Part shown: positions 1 to 13,217 of the stretch, piece by piece | Position numbering within the stretch: the stretch's first letter is position 1 | Layout of the letters: every line of letters starts with the position of its first letter | Source: Colias croceus | Lineage: Eukaryota > Arthropoda > Insecta > Lepidoptera > Pieridae | NCBI RefSeq assembly: GCF_905220415.1 | Contig: NC_059541.1 | Coordinates: 1,810,501 to 1,874,500, forward strand | Length of the DNA stretch: 64,000 nucleotides | Reading direction: 5' to 3' | Notes under the pieces: model-generated | Database searches by the model: none | What the model saw: the letters and a program-made list of their open reading frames with translations, nothing else | What the model was told of the DNA's origin: nothing | Translations under genes and position numbers: made by a program

Positions 1-268
1 TAACTATCGTTGTTAGTAGAAATCCAGTAGCTTTAAATAACCTTCCTACAGAGTACAGAAGTTACTTATTGTAATGAAATACATATTATTGGACAACTGC
101 AATAATTATAATGATTAATTACTATTCAATGAAAATTAGCTTAATATCACATGAAGGTGGAAGAAATTTGATTAATCGTAGCAATAGCGACGTATATGAG
201 CCATTGAGGTAAGTTCACTATCTAAGGTAGGTATTATACGATTAAAATATATAGTTGTAGATATCAGT
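1..268. other. AT-rich sequence, no gene seen
   Basis: I see no open frame, splice-flanked exon or recognisable repeat here before the first MITE. Confidence 0.4.
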
Positions 269-457
269 GTGCCTAGTGCGAGTTTTCATCGAGTACGAAA
301 CGTTACTATCGCGTCTGCGTCACAGCGAAATTTGTATGGGGAATCAAAGCTTCCCCATACGTCCGCTAGGGGCGCTGTTCGATTTCCCATACTAATTCGG
401 CTGTGACGCAAACGCGATAGTAACGTTTCGTACTCGATGAAAACTCGCACTAGGCAC
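269..457. mobile_element. Foldback MITE with about 46-bp perfect terminal inverted repeats
   Basis: The left end begins GTGCCTAGTGCGAGTTTTCA and the right end is its reverse complement. The first 46 bases of the two arms match without error, and after one mismatch they continue through TGCGTCACAG. The core contains two short TCCCCATA/TATGGGGA blocks that can pair again. The element is 189 bp and too short to code for a transposase, so it is non-autonomous. No clear target duplication is visible, so the superfamily is left open. Any frame running through it is a by-product of the palindrome. Confidence 0.85.
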
Positions 458-3076
458 GAATAGCCGACCAAGTTAGATAGGTAAGGTGCGAAACTTGAGT
501 GATGAGTGACTTATGCACTAACTCATTTGACGATAAATTACTAGCTCTTACGTAAGAACTATTATAGCTTCAAGGGTAAAAATAATAATTCACAGTGAAG
601 TAATGCATATTTTCCACAAGCTTAAGCCCTCGACTTCGACCACGTTAAACGCCTAAAATAAATTATTTAAGTATGAAGATTTTATCGTAAAGATGTTATT
701 ACGATTCAAAAGTGCTTATAGACGAAGTCTAATTAAATAATGAAATGTTCGAGTTTGAGTTTTGCGATTTAAAACATTTGAGGGTATGTACACTTCAATT
801 TAATTTAATGTTATATGTTACTCTATACATCAATTGATCCTCATCTTTAGAGACCAAATACACGCAACTTCTAAAATCTACAATCCCAGTATTCCAACAA
901 ATCCTACATTCATCCTAACACAAGAACACATTACGCGGATTGGTTCTTTCAAAGGTTTCGGATCCCCTGGATGTTGGTTCTCAATGCATATGACGCCTTT
1001 GTCTGTAACTCAGCCCAGTTCACATCTTTGTAAGTTACTTCAGGATGGGCTGACCTACATTCGACGCGTTTTCATCTCGCAGAACAATATTTTTGTGAAG
1101 CAAGTGCTACTTTGTTCTTTTAAATTAATTAAAAATAAATTTCTACAATGATACCATGTCCGGCTGATTAAAGAATAACAGCTTTTTAATTTTGGCTTAG
1201 GGGTATGGTTTTCCGTCGTTTCCTTAAACAATGCTTGTAAGATATCCAATTTTATGAATTACATAACAGAAACGGTAAAGTAATGTGTTGTATCCCAATT
1301 TAATTTCGTCATAATTATTTCTAATACAATTCTATATTTTAGAGGGACCTCTATAAATTCAAACTTCATAATATGTTTTTCAACCAGATTACTTTTAGAA
1401 GACTTCTTTTCATCACATTAGATATAGTAGTTTCTATAGACTTCGTTTATATTATATTAGTAGAAAAATTAGTTATCCTGACTTTCATATTTTTAGCTAT
1501 AACAATTTTCTACAAACAAAGTTATTATCTATAACACCCATACATGAAAACACTGTTTCTTTATGTCTAGTAAAACACTGAAATAGTAAAATTTCAATCG
1601 CCTCGTACAAAATGCATCGAACATGTCTTGATTTATTGATGTTCGTTGAACGGGATATCGGTTTTTATGGGATAAGATATCTGTTTTATGTTCTGTGATG
1701 TTATGAGTATTTCATTCTACATTATATTTTGATGTTGCATAATATGCGATGTTATCTTTAATGATTGCTTGATGGGTTATTAAACGTTACGCATATTATA
1801 CTTAGATATAGAATGGTGATGAAGGTCGCCTTAGTGATCTTGTACTACGTTGAACACTATTTTACTATCAATGATGCGAATCCATCTTGTAAATGTACAG
1901 GTTATGATCGTACGTAGGTTAGAATAGTTGATTTTTTTTAACAAACGAGCTTTGTTTGATGTTTGTTAAAATTGAGGTTTGATACTCCACACACATACAG
2001 ATAATCAGATAGGTACCTATCTATAAATTGATATAGAGATATAGTTTACATTAGCGCATTCAGACACTTTCCCGGCTATCACTTATCTGAAGTTACAGGC
2101 ACCAAATTATCTAGTCTTACCAGACATGACAAACATCTTCCACACAACTTTATTCCGCAACTTGACGTCCCGCTATATCAGCATACTTAACCTATATTAC
2201 CAAATGTAAGCTTAAAGACCTGCAGTTATTAATATCCGAGTTTTTAGCGGTGTGCGCGTGACAGTTACGATCGCTTCACTCACATTTATCGTGTGCCGGG
2301 TCTCATTATTTAAATTTTATTCCTACGTTTTACGCTCGCAAATTTTCACTTCCTCGTGATTCTTTTTGTCTATCGAAATTATGCAAATGTGATTTTTAAA
2401 GGACTGCGCTTTTACGGAGACGAATTGCGGGAGCATAGTGGCAGATATTTTATGTTTTGCGTCAAACGTCGGTTTGTAGGATATAAATTTTACTTTTTAT
2501 TTTACTCATGCGGATTGATCATAATATCAACGTAGAGAAGAGACAAGGAGTTTGTGCATCGTTACACCAGAATAGGTCATCAACTAATTATATTTACCTA
2601 CGCTATTAAGATGTCCTGGCAAATGTTTAGTAAGTCCGTTATTTAAATACCGGATTTACTAAACATATACTACTATATACTATACACATATAAAGTTATT
2701 ATTTTATACAACTGCGGTATATTGTAAACAAGACAATAGGCTTGCCAACATTTAAATGCACATCGATACAGTAAACGTTTGAACTATTCACACAAATAGT
2801 TTCAGTCCAATTTCGTGGAACAAGTTTTGAAACTCGATACCGTTTTGGATACAATTCTGTTATGGAATACAACATGGAGTGTTTTTTGGGAAAACTGTTA
2901 AAATGTGTAACGTGGTATTTGTTATAATAAATTTAATAATTGTATATCAAAAGTTATTATATAAATAGAGAGTATAATTACCGAAATAATGATAAATTTT
3001 CTGCGATTATACAAAGAAAGTAAGTAAGGCAATGTTATGATTGTTTATTAATGTGTTTTGATGTTGTCTCTAATTA
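458..3076. other. Gene-free AT-rich stretch
   Basis: There is no supported gene. Short open frames near 834-1249 show no domain, no codon bias and no splice context. A short ATG followed by a GTAAGT donor occurs at 2611-2628, but it gives only six non-hydrophobic codons and has no partner. Confidence 0.45.
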
Positions 3077-3766
3077 CAAAGGACAATGGGAAACAAATGT
3101 ATGGAGTCTGGGCCCACCCCGCAATAGTAACATGTGATATAAAATTGCATAGGGCTTTTTAAGCGGAACATTATTTATTATTACAACTATGGTCAAATGT
3201 TAGTACTTTCGGCGTCTTAAAGTATTTTAATCTAACTTATTATTTATGGATTTTTATAAGGTACAATGGTAATAATACACGTATTTCACTTTAAATAAGA
3301 TTTATTCGTCGTCCTGTACATCGATAACAATATTACATCGTTTAAAAAAGCCGCGGGGGCCAGGAATCGTTGATATCTCCCAACTCCTAGGTACCAAATC
3401 AAAGATATTATATGAGCGCAAGTACCTACAGTTCGCCGTCCGGTCAAGCAGTACAATAATATTGTGTTATCGCGTTTCTTCCAACTTGGTTTCGATCAAT
3501 TAATACGGTAAATTATAATATAATTATTACGGTAATTAATAATTTACGTGTAATACGGTTCTAACACTATTCGGTAATATATTGAAGTAAACTACGATAA
3601 TTAATTGCAGGGATTGGGATCACTTTTATGACAGTATAACTCCGAAAGTACTGACTTTTAACCTTTGATGTAATACTAAGTTTTATTCGGTATAAAAATA
3701 CCAATTCATTCATGAGTTTCTCACTTCTATTGAGAGGTGGGCCCACCATTACTCATTGTCCTTTAT
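3077..3766. mobile_element. Degraded foldback element
   Basis: The left edge AAAGGACAATG and the right edge CATTGTCCTTT are inverted copies. Further matching blocks follow in the same order inward on both arms: GGGCCCACC, CAATAG and GTACTTTCGG, near 3114-3215 and 3640-3740. Identity between the blocks is low, so this is an old element with worn long inverted repeats. No coding capacity is seen. Confidence 0.55.
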
Positions 3767-4155
3767 CCATAAACTTATCTATCTACTAGGTACCCACCGC
3801 AAAAATGTTTCGACACGATGCATGATGATTCAATTTAACTGTTCCTATACTTGACTGATAAAAATAGATACAGTATCACCTAAGTACCTACGTTTTGAAA
3901 CCCTTGGTTTATAAACTTACGTCCTTTAACCCCGGTATAACCACAAGCTAGAGTCAACAAAAATACAGCCAAATTTATTACGACTTCTTCATACAAATTC
4001 TGTTTACGTTGGGAAGACAGATAGTTGGAGGGTTCCGGTGATATTAAACGCTTGTATAATTTAGTAGTTTTGTCGTGACGTTACCGTTTATACAGAACCG
4101 TGTCACGGCTAGATTTGCCGCTTTAAATTAGTGGATGCTGAATGTAATGTTGCTT

Positions 4156-6361
4156 TTAGCATTAAGGTATTGCCAGATAGAACGCATACTTAGCGCGCGT
4201 CAGAGCGCTAACCTGACGCCGTGATATAATATTATATGATGCCGAGATCTAGACACGCGGCAGCGTGTCAAGCCGAGTTCAAGCGAAGAGAACTGGCGAG
4301 CAGCAGCCGTGTGTATATTTACACGAACCATTTCGAGCCACTTTTCACCCCCTTATAACTCGAAAACTATTTAAGTTATATAAACCAAATTTGGTACATA
4401 TCAAGAGGACCTCAAGATAAACAAGAACCTTAAATTTCATAAATACAGATTAAACGGTTGCGTAGATATTAATATCCAAAAATCGCAATTTTTAAGACTG
4501 ACTGACTTATAGACATATACAAAACCTAACCCACTTCCAGATGACCTAGAAAGTTCAAATTTTGTAATCAACTAGGTAATAGTGAGTGTACAAAGGAAAA
4601 AATCAGAAAATACTGAATTTATTTGTATTTAATTTTTTTTTCAATGACATAAATTTTGTTTGTATGGAAAAATGGAAAAGTTTAAAAAAAAAGAAAATAG
4701 TATATTCACCTTACTAGTCTTAAAAAATAGATCAAAACTAATCAGTGGCCGAAAGAAATTTTGAAATCCATCAATAAATGACTTAGATATAGATTATTGA
4801 AGTTTACATATTTTAGGACGAAACATCTGTAGATTCGAAGCGCCTCTGACATCACACTCACTCGCGCTAGTATCGCTAGGGCGGATTACTTCGATTGCAT
4901 GATTTCTTTATTCAAAACTGTTATTAAACGTAAAATAAAAGAAAATTGTAATAAAAATATTGCTCATACAGTTAAAAATAATATATAATTTTACATATTC
5001 ACATTTATTTATTCTTTATTTATGAGTGTTTAGTTTAGTTTTAATTTCAGTGTAAATAAATAAATAAATAAAATCTTTATTTTGCTTTATACATGGTATT
5101 CAATGGTGATACAATTATATTAATAAAGCACAAACATGTTTAGCCAATACAAGCATGCAAATGGTGTAATGGAAGAAGGCTTCGTCGAAGGTCGAAATGA
5201 TTTAATTTGCGTAATATTAATATGAGTGAAACATCTTTAGGCGCGTTTAGAGTAAAATTTCAAGATCGCGTCATGGCAATACCGTAACGTCATGGAGTAA
5301 GGCGACGATTCTTCTACAACGATCTTTGCATCTTGGTAATAGTGTGTGTACAAATTCACGCTGGATGTTTAGAAAATCATGTAATCTTTTAAACAGAAAA
5401 CGAGTTTAAAAAATTGCAGATAATGACGGGGCAATGTGCGCTGACATTCATAACATACAAGAAAATATAGAAAATAATACTAAACAAACCATACAGAGAA
5501 ACCGCAAGAAAAAAAAAATCGTATATAAAAAGTATTATATTTATAAAGTAAATCAAATTTGCAGAGTAATTTTCTGTACAAAAAGTAATGATATCCCACC
5601 AAAAACATAAATGTAAAAATTGGAGCCGAGTTCAATCGTTGACTTAATTTGCCAAAAAAAGAAATGAGATCTAAATGTGTGCCAAGTTCTGCAGACAGTC
5701 CAGAAATTTATTTACAAAGATGTATTAAGTTCTTAGGTTGACTGAAAACTCAATTGTTTTATTTTCCCTTAGAGAACAATGTTTATTCCAAAATATAACT
5801 TTTTTAATTTGAATAATATAATTATTTTCACAAAGCAAACAACTAATGACCTATTGAACCCCATAATTTGATGAGGCTAGTTTTACATACTGTTTATATT
5901 TTGTGAGGTTCTAAAAACTAACCTAAGAACTTAATACATCTTTGTAAATAAATTTCTGGACTGTCTGCAGAACTTGGCACACATTTAGATCTCATTTCTT
6001 TTTTTGGCAAATTAAGTCAACGATTGAACTCGGCTCCAATTTTTACATTTATGTTTTTGGTGGGATGTATTCTACTACGCAATTTTGGCCTTATCATACA
6101 GAACGCGTACTATGTGCGCGTCGCTTTGTCGTGTAGGCAGTATGGCTTTGTCAAGAGAATGCATCATGACGCCGAGATGAATGGCACTACTGACTACACA
6201 CTATTGGCTTTGTCAAATACAACGTGCGTGAGATTGTTGTTACTCTGTCAATATATTACCTACTGTGCAGTACAATACAATTCGGCGTCATATCACAGTG
6301 TCAGGTTACCACTCTGACGCGCGCTGAGTACGCTTTCTATTTGGCAAAACCTTTAGCATTA
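4156..6361. mobile_element. 2.2-kb TIR element with 9-bp target duplication (MULE-like)
   Basis: TTAGCATTA occurs perfectly at 4156-4164 and 6353-6361, directly outside inverted ends that start AGGT(A/T)TTGCCA(G/A)ATAGAA. The ends stay alignable for about 80 bp, including GCGCGCGTCAGAG and AACCTGACxCxGTGATAT. A 9-bp duplication with long inverted repeats fits Mutator-like elements, but no transposase is present, so the class is an inference. A separate foldback MITE (5593-6066) lies inside. Near the right end TGGCTTTGTCAA occurs twice, and TGAYGCCGAGAT occurs near both ends. An (AATA)n stretch at 5052-5070 followed by AATCTTTATTTTG may be a LINE tail fragment. Confidence 0.75.
5593..6066. mobile_element. 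Foldback MITE with ATCCCACCAAAAACAT ends
   Basis: The left arm (about 5593-5743) and right arm (about 5915-6066) are near-perfect inverted copies of about 150 bp, running from ATCCCACCAAAAACATAAAT inward to CTTAATACATCTTTG and CCTAAGAA. The central loop is AT-rich. The outermost 16 bases are identical to those of the element at 12596-13019, so the two belong to one terminal family. It has no coding capacity and is nested in the 4156-6361 element. Confidence 0.88.
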
Positions 6362-9300
6362 TAGTTCTTAGCGTTGAGAGGTCATGGGTTCAAAGTCCGC
6401 TTGAGAGTCAAACGCAGGACTCTAACAGATAGCGCCTTATTTATTGTAGCAATGTGCTTGGTGATTGCAGGAACTCTATATTTAATATCTAGTAGCGCTG
6501 CTTTAGCTGTCCTAACAGAACTGAATATGATAAAGATAAAATGCAACGATCACTCTTTAACTACCTACCTAGAAAATATGTAAGATAGAAAACAGCATTG
6601 TTATTTTATCGTCTATAGCTATTATAAGAATTTATGTAATATGTATAACGATTTTTGGTATGTACATAAGAAATTTCATTACTTAGGTACTTCTTAATAA
6701 CGTCTACTAACAACAATGTCCAAATTCTAATTAGAGTCTTTATAAAAGCAACTGAGTCGTTGTCTTTACAAAAACTATTGCACAGACAAGTAGGTTATAT
6801 AAACATTAAAATACAAACCGCAGTCATGCCTAGGACAATTTATGTGTGCGACTCTCAGGCACTGCTAGCGACCTACATTTACCTGACATGTGTCGTGTAT
6901 TCCGCAAAAAACTGTAAAAGCGAAATGTTTAGTAAACACGTGGGGTTGCAATAAGCCTTTTTAGTTTGGGAATGTATTTAATTGTTATCAAAGTTGTATA
7001 TGTAATTTCCCAGCAAGGTATACTTAATTAAAAACTTATTAAAATAAATTTTAGCTGAAGATGTTGAAATTGGTAAATAATTTTTTGTTTGTGTACCAAA
7101 TCGAAACTGTCTTGAACATTGCTTGACTAAAAGAAAGCTTTAGTAACATAGGCTATATATTTCATTTTGTTTATATCCTAGTCCAAGTGGAGCCGGGATG
7201 AGCGACGCGTTGAGTTATTTATAAATGAGAGATAAAAAAAGATAGGTATGCGTGGACTACTTTAGTACATATCCATGGCAAAAAAAGCCATTTTAATGTC
7301 CATCTAATGCTGACCACTTGCTGAGCGTGACGCAATTCTTAAAGCATGCTCGATTCTAATAAATCCTAAGAAATGAGAATTTCAATGCGTTTCCACTACA
7401 CTGCTAGGAGTCGGATTCTGCTCTATTCCATGTGAAGATGACAATGTGTTTGTTTAATCATATGCATTTAAAAACAAGATGATGATTAAATTATAGTTAA
7501 AAACTGTAACCTATCAGTTAGGATTTCATAATGGTTAATTGACCAAAAGACTTTAGGTAAACAAAAAGATAATCTATCAGTTATAAATTAAGCTCTTCTG
7601 TTTTTAAAACAATAATTTAGATTAATTTTGTTTATAAAATGTTCACAAAATTAATATCTTTTATTTTTAATTCACACATTTCGTGATGCATTTTTACCCC
7701 TTTAATTCGAAATTTCCACTGAAAGAAAAATAAAATTATTTACCTATCATTCGTTTGAAAATTAAACTCATTTATTTGCCTCAGTAAGTCCTTTTAACAT
7801 AAAGTGGTTTAATTTAAATCATAGTATATATTGTTGAACAAAAAACAAAGTTTTGTTATTTTAAACCGAATTTTAAAGTGTTCCTTAAAAGCATACGCTT
7901 TTCATCTCTGAACGATAATGGAGTGACCAAACAACCTAATTTTAAAGTGACCTATTTCATGTCATCCGCTATGTAAACGGAAATTCCATTAGAATCTATT
8001 TGCGGAAGATTTTTTATTGATTCACTTAGCAATAAGGTTTTATTTATTTGGTGTGAACGCAAATTTTAAGAATATTTCTTGAAGCGTTTCTATACGAAAT
8101 TAGGACAGTCTAGAGGCCTATATGTCTGTATAGGTATGTTTTTAAAAGGTCGGAACTTGTAGGATAACTATAGGTTTTTAAATGTCAACTCATATTGTGT
8201 TTACTTGCTCTACCATAAAAGAAAAATGCTACTCTCCACTAGGCATACAGTTTAAATGCATTGTTTGAAATATAGGTAGATAGTAATAGTTTATTGTATT
8301 TTAACAGCCCAATTTTTGTAATTTACTTATTATGACACATAAAATTTAAAAACAATCAGATAGTTTATTTCGACACTAAATAATATAAGACAAAGCAAGG
8401 CTAACTGTAAATACCGACCTATAAATTGTACGAAAAACCGACAAAGCTGTAAATTTTGAATCAAACTTACCGCTTCCTATTAATGCAAGCGTTTGATAAT
8501 TCAAACAATACAACAAACAACAAAGATGTGTATTACATAATGAAGCGTACTCATTCCTCACAAAACCTTCCAAGATTACAGCTCTTCTTACTAGAAGCTT
8601 CTCTCAATTCGCGCCACAGTATTCGCTATATAATATAACTTCTTGACACTTATTTCCTAACGAATATCCGTGTCTTAGATTTCAAAGAAGCTTTCTATTT
8701 ATGGACCGCCTCAGAAACTCCCGATCGCAGAGTTATAAAGCGTATATTATTTTTTAATTCGATTCCGTTACCCTCGCAACCCTTCCATGTTATTTATATT
8801 TAATTTCGTTCGAGCACCCGAGGGTTAAGAACGTTTATTTGACGTCAAAATATGACTTGCTCAATCTTTATGCAGTTATACCATGTAGTGTGTTCTGTCT
8901 TGAGTCAAGTAATTATGTTTTAGATCAAAGTTTTTAACAGTTATTAATAACGTAGTGAAAACGGTATGTACCTAAGGAAAATAATAGATCCTATACATTG
9001 TCGATAAGAAAAATCGAATCGCACATACATTTAAGAATTAAAAAACGTATTCACCTACATGTCGAAATTTAAAAAAATGGACAACATCTTTCCCTACATG
9101 TCGAAATCTATCGTTAAATTCGTACTTAGTATCATTTAGTTATTTTTTTGAAAATTTGGGTACCAAATTAGAAAATATGTAAATAGTTTCTTTAGGCTTA
9201 TATGTTTATGATTACAATGTATTCAATTTTATATTAGTCGCATCAGCAATCAGGTAAAGAACTAACAATTTTACTAACGAAGCTTCTTAGAAATACTCGC

Positions 9301-9701
9301 TTGCATCCACGTTATTTCGTGCTTAACAAACATCGAAATAAAATTATATAAACACGTAAAACATAACAGTTTTGGACCGAATTGAGTTTCTGATGTACAA
9401 AGCGTGTACTCGGGGATTGCAAACTTTCAGGTTAGTACTGTTTGCATTGGATTCGTTTTGCAGTTCCCAACACGACGCCATTTTTGCTGTTTTGATTAAC
9501 ATTCCGATGTCAAATGGTGTTTTGAAACCTTCAAATTGTGTTGGTTTTGGTTTTGGTGAACCATCATTTGTTTTAGAAGGAGTTTACACTTTACAGTAAT
9601 GTATTTGAGTTGTCTATACTTAAATGTCTTGTTTGAAACGAATTGCATGCAATGTTGTATTCCACATTACAACTTACAGAATAATATAATATATTATGTA
9701 G
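6362..9701. other. Gene-free stretch
   Basis: No supported gene. GGGTTCAAAGTCC near 6388 resembles a tRNA B box but has no matching A box or folded arms. Small open frames at 6374-6583, 6760-6954, 8376-8638 and 9372-9599 have no recognisable domain or flanking splice sites. Confidence 0.4.
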
Positions 9702-10932
9702 TAGATAGGGAGGCGAGGTAGCTAAATGGCGTAATTAAACGGCGCTGTCGAGACTTATCAAAATCGATAGATAAAATAATTTCGAAAAGAAAAGCTTCTA
9801 TGGTAAAAACCATTTTAGCGGTGGGTTTGGCGTGTACGGATTTTCAAACATGTAAAAAAAAATAGTTACTTGGGCATTCTCGAGCGCGTCAGATATTCAT
9901 ACTACGTATGCCCCAAGTGCCTCTGATAACAACGGTATACTAATCTGCCGGTTTGCGTGGTGGGGCTAGGCATATTAATTCGTCAAAAATGCACAAAAAA
10001 AAAATTTACTCGAGCGCGTCAGATTTTCGGAAGGGGTGTTAAGTAGGCCCCAAGGAAGCTCCCCTTAAAAAAACTGACGATTTCGGCGTGACGATAAGTT
10101 ACGATGAATTTTTGAAAATGCAGAAAAAAAAAGTCCTTTTGAAATACTCGAGCGCGTCAGATTTTCATAGGGGAGGTTTATCTCGGTCTCCTGAAAGCAT
10201 ATTTTCTTAATCTGACAAAAATGTTGGTGGGTTCTCTTAATCTGACCGAAAAAGGTTTGAGAGTTTTTTTTTTTAATCATCGTTATTTCATATCAATTTT
10301 TCTTAACACCCTCAGTTTTCGAGATATACTCAAAAAACCGGGAGTTTGAGTTTTTATGATGCTTCAAGTCAAAAAGTTTTAACTTTGGACAAAAATGTAA
10401 AGAGACCTTTTTTGTGTAAAATAAAATTACCTTTTTTGTTTATTCAAACTTTTTTTTTTGTAAAATGTATCGTTCGCGACTTATATACTACAACGCGTTT
10501 TTCGGAAGACGAAATGGCTCCTCCAGACTTCCGGTCACGCGGAAACCGGCAGATTTTGTATTTTTAGTAAGTTTTAGATTATATTCTTCAAAATAAAAAT
10601 AAAAACAATCGCGCTCGAGAATGCCGGATTAACGTTTTTTTTTTACAAGTTCGCGACCCTATAACTTGGCGGCGTCAAGGACTTATCGTCAGATTAGTTA
10701 AATTTAGTCTTAAAACACTAAAATCAACCCCCAATATCTTAATCTGACGCGCTCGAGTATTTCAGACTATCGATTTTTTTTTACTAATCTGATCGTCTAT
10801 CCTGGGCGCGCGTCACTACTTAAAGAGCTAAATAGTTAACAAGGTTGTTCTATTAGGTCTAAGGTATCTCTCATATCTTAAACTGCCACGCTCTAGTATT
10901 GCAGAAAATTCCCCTCTTCGCCTCCCTATCTA
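9702..10932. mobile_element. 1.2-kb element with short TIRs and repeated CTCGAGCGCGTCAGA motif
   Basis: The ends are inverted copies of TAGATAGGGAGGCGA. The 15-mer CTCGAGCGCGTCAGA occurs exactly at 9879, 10009 and 10147, and in reverse complement at 10743-10757. A shorter inverted piece (GCGCTCGAG) lies at 10611 and a worn one near 10875. Each direct copy follows an A-tract of 8-11 bases and is followed by AT(A/T)TTC. TAATCTGAC-type half motifs recur between the copies. The interior codes for nothing recognisable. This is a structured non-autonomous element of a class I cannot name. Confidence 0.65.
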
Positions 10933-12595
10933 TAGTAGGAAGGTTATTTTCTTGAACGTGGGTACTTTGAGCCTCTTCGCTTAAACGATGTTACAAATTA
11001 TGATGGAGTTATTGCATTTTCAAACACACTGTACATTTAAAAAGAAAGTCAAAAATTCAACAGTGAATTATATAAAGAATCTGGAAATTTAGTATTTAAC
11101 TAAAATTATTAAATAAGTTAAATTATGTTTTAGACCAAATAGCCTTCGCTTCCCAAATATACTTACGCTCATAAAATAGCGGGTCTCCGAATTAACGCAT
11201 GCCTTATCCGTACTGCTACTAAGCCTTAATTACTAGACTTGCCGTGTCTCTACAAAACCGTAAACTTGGATAAACACGCGTACATCGTAAGGCACTAACG
11301 ACCTAGATAACACTCGTGTCATGCGAAGCGAGCAATGTATATGGTACAATTTGTAGGCAATGTATGGAGCTGACGTAGTACAGGTACTGAATATATTCCT
11401 TGCGTCGGTTTTAGCGTAGATATGGTTAAGAATTATGACACCGTAAATTGTAACGATTGTTTGTATGGACTGGTGATTTGTGAACGTGGCTCTGCGGATA
11501 AAATACATCAATGTTTTCGATAAAGAATGCGGATTTCATTCATGTTATGATTGAACGAAATACGGTATATTATTGATAGCTATAACGTATTTTCAATTGT
11601 CTTTAGCATTAAGAATATCTATTGTTTGTAAAATTAGTATTTTTTTAGTTTAAATTACAATACGAGATGAGAATTAAGAAATTTGTGAGGACCTTTTGAC
11701 ATGCGGTCTATTCTTATGTAAATTATTATCTCCCGGTTATCATTGTCATCTTTAAAATATATAGATGAGGGTTTCATACAATTTTCTTATAGGTATGTGC
11801 CAAAAATACTCAAAAATAAAGTATATCCATTAAACTAATTGATCTTTGGATTAATATCATATTATCATAACTATGATCTTGTCTTACCAGTAGAAATATT
11901 TTTTAAAACGTTAGTAACACCAACATCGCAAAGCTCGGTTTAAAAATCGTGTATGATATCATGCCTTTTGAAAATCGCTCAGAACTTTATAAAGAACAAC
12001 ACAACAGATAACCTTTTCAACCTCTCGTATAACACCTAAAACCATCTTGCTACGTCTCTTTGTTAACATTTCATACAAAAGTTAAACGTTTTGAAAGCCT
12101 TTGTTTCACAACATATTTGAAAAGGCATTCAAAACTTTGCCTATTTTGATAGCGGCGGGAAATGTTTTGCATTTCTAAAATGTCTGCCATGTGACATTTC
12201 AACACGGTCTAGACAATTTAGAATAACATTTCTAACAAGTCGACAGCTAACCGCTAAGCACCTGACACTTCTGCCACTAGAAAGTTAAGACGCTGACACT
12301 ATAGTAACGTAGGAAAATTGGAATGGGCCGGACTGTCGTCTGGACGACACTCAAGGGCCCGGATTTGTTGTACACGCTTGAGAAATTGAATATTTTTTTG
12401 TATTATGATAGTCTGGGCGCGGAATTATAATGGCTTAATACTTAACTTGAATATTTTTGTTATTAATAGGTAGGTATTACTACTAACTCGCACTCCTAAT
12501 AAATATAATTGATTGACATTTGAATAACATTACTTTTAAACTATTTAGTTTCGTAACGTCAATGGTCAATCTTTTTATTATTATTTGCAAATATA
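10933..12595. other. Gene-free stretch
   Basis: No gene or clear repeat is supported. An open frame on the minus strand at 11233-11511 lacks any recognisable domain. Confidence 0.4.
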
Positions 12596-13019
12596 ATCCC
12601 ACCAAAAACATTTTCATGTAAAATGTTGCCAAGACGAGCCCATATGACTCGCACTGTCAAAAAGTTATCAGATCTCATGTAGAGCCAAGCTTCTAACACT
12701 ACACGCCCTAACTCTACAAGGCCTAACTTCACAAACTCTACACCTTAGTCAAAATATGTGGCTTGGCCATTTCGCTACATTCACGTGAAAAATTAATTCA
12801 CTGTTCATTACTTTTGTGTTATACAATAGTTCTTGTAGTAACGAACGGCCAAGCCACATATTTTGACTAAGGTGTAGATTTTGTGAAGTTAGGCCTTGTA
12901 GAGTTAGGGCGTGTAGTGTTAGAAGCTTGGCTCTACATGAGATCTGATAACTTTTTGACAGTGCGAGTCATATGGGCTCGTCTTGGCAACATTTTACATG
13001 AAAATGTTTTTGGTGGGAT
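12596..13019. mobile_element. Foldback MITE, same terminal family as 5593-6066
   Basis: It begins ATCCCACCAAAAACAT and ends with the reverse complement. Arms of about 170 bp (12596-12770 and 12847-13019) pair almost perfectly, through GGCCTAAC and CTTAGTCAAAATATGTGGCTTGGCC-type blocks. The loop of about 75 bases is AT-rich. The inner sequence differs from the 5593 element although the ends agree, as expected for MITEs mobilised by the same transposase. Confidence 0.88.
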
Positions 13020-13217
13020 TTCATTTCTTTTTGTAAGTTGTTTGTAACAAATTTTTTTTTATTTTTTTTTGGGGTGTATTTCTTGCACATCAGAGACGCC
13101 TTTTTTATAGCCCACTCTCTTGTCAAGGACAATTTTTTTTTTATTTTTAGCTACTGTGTGGACGTAAGAGGCAGGAGACGTTCGCAACACTTCTATTCAT
13201 TCATATTTATATATAAT

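Noticed and set aside
2611..2628. ATGTCCTGGCAAATGTTTA followed by a GTAAGT donor in phase 1, as a possible first exon of the Ig gene
   Set aside because: It gives only six codons with no hydrophobic signal, and there is no promoter motif around it; chance is more likely.
6374..6583. 69-codon plus-strand frame next to the MULE-like element
   Set aside because: No recognised domain, no splice context, and it overlaps a tRNA B-box-like phrase typical of repeat DNA.
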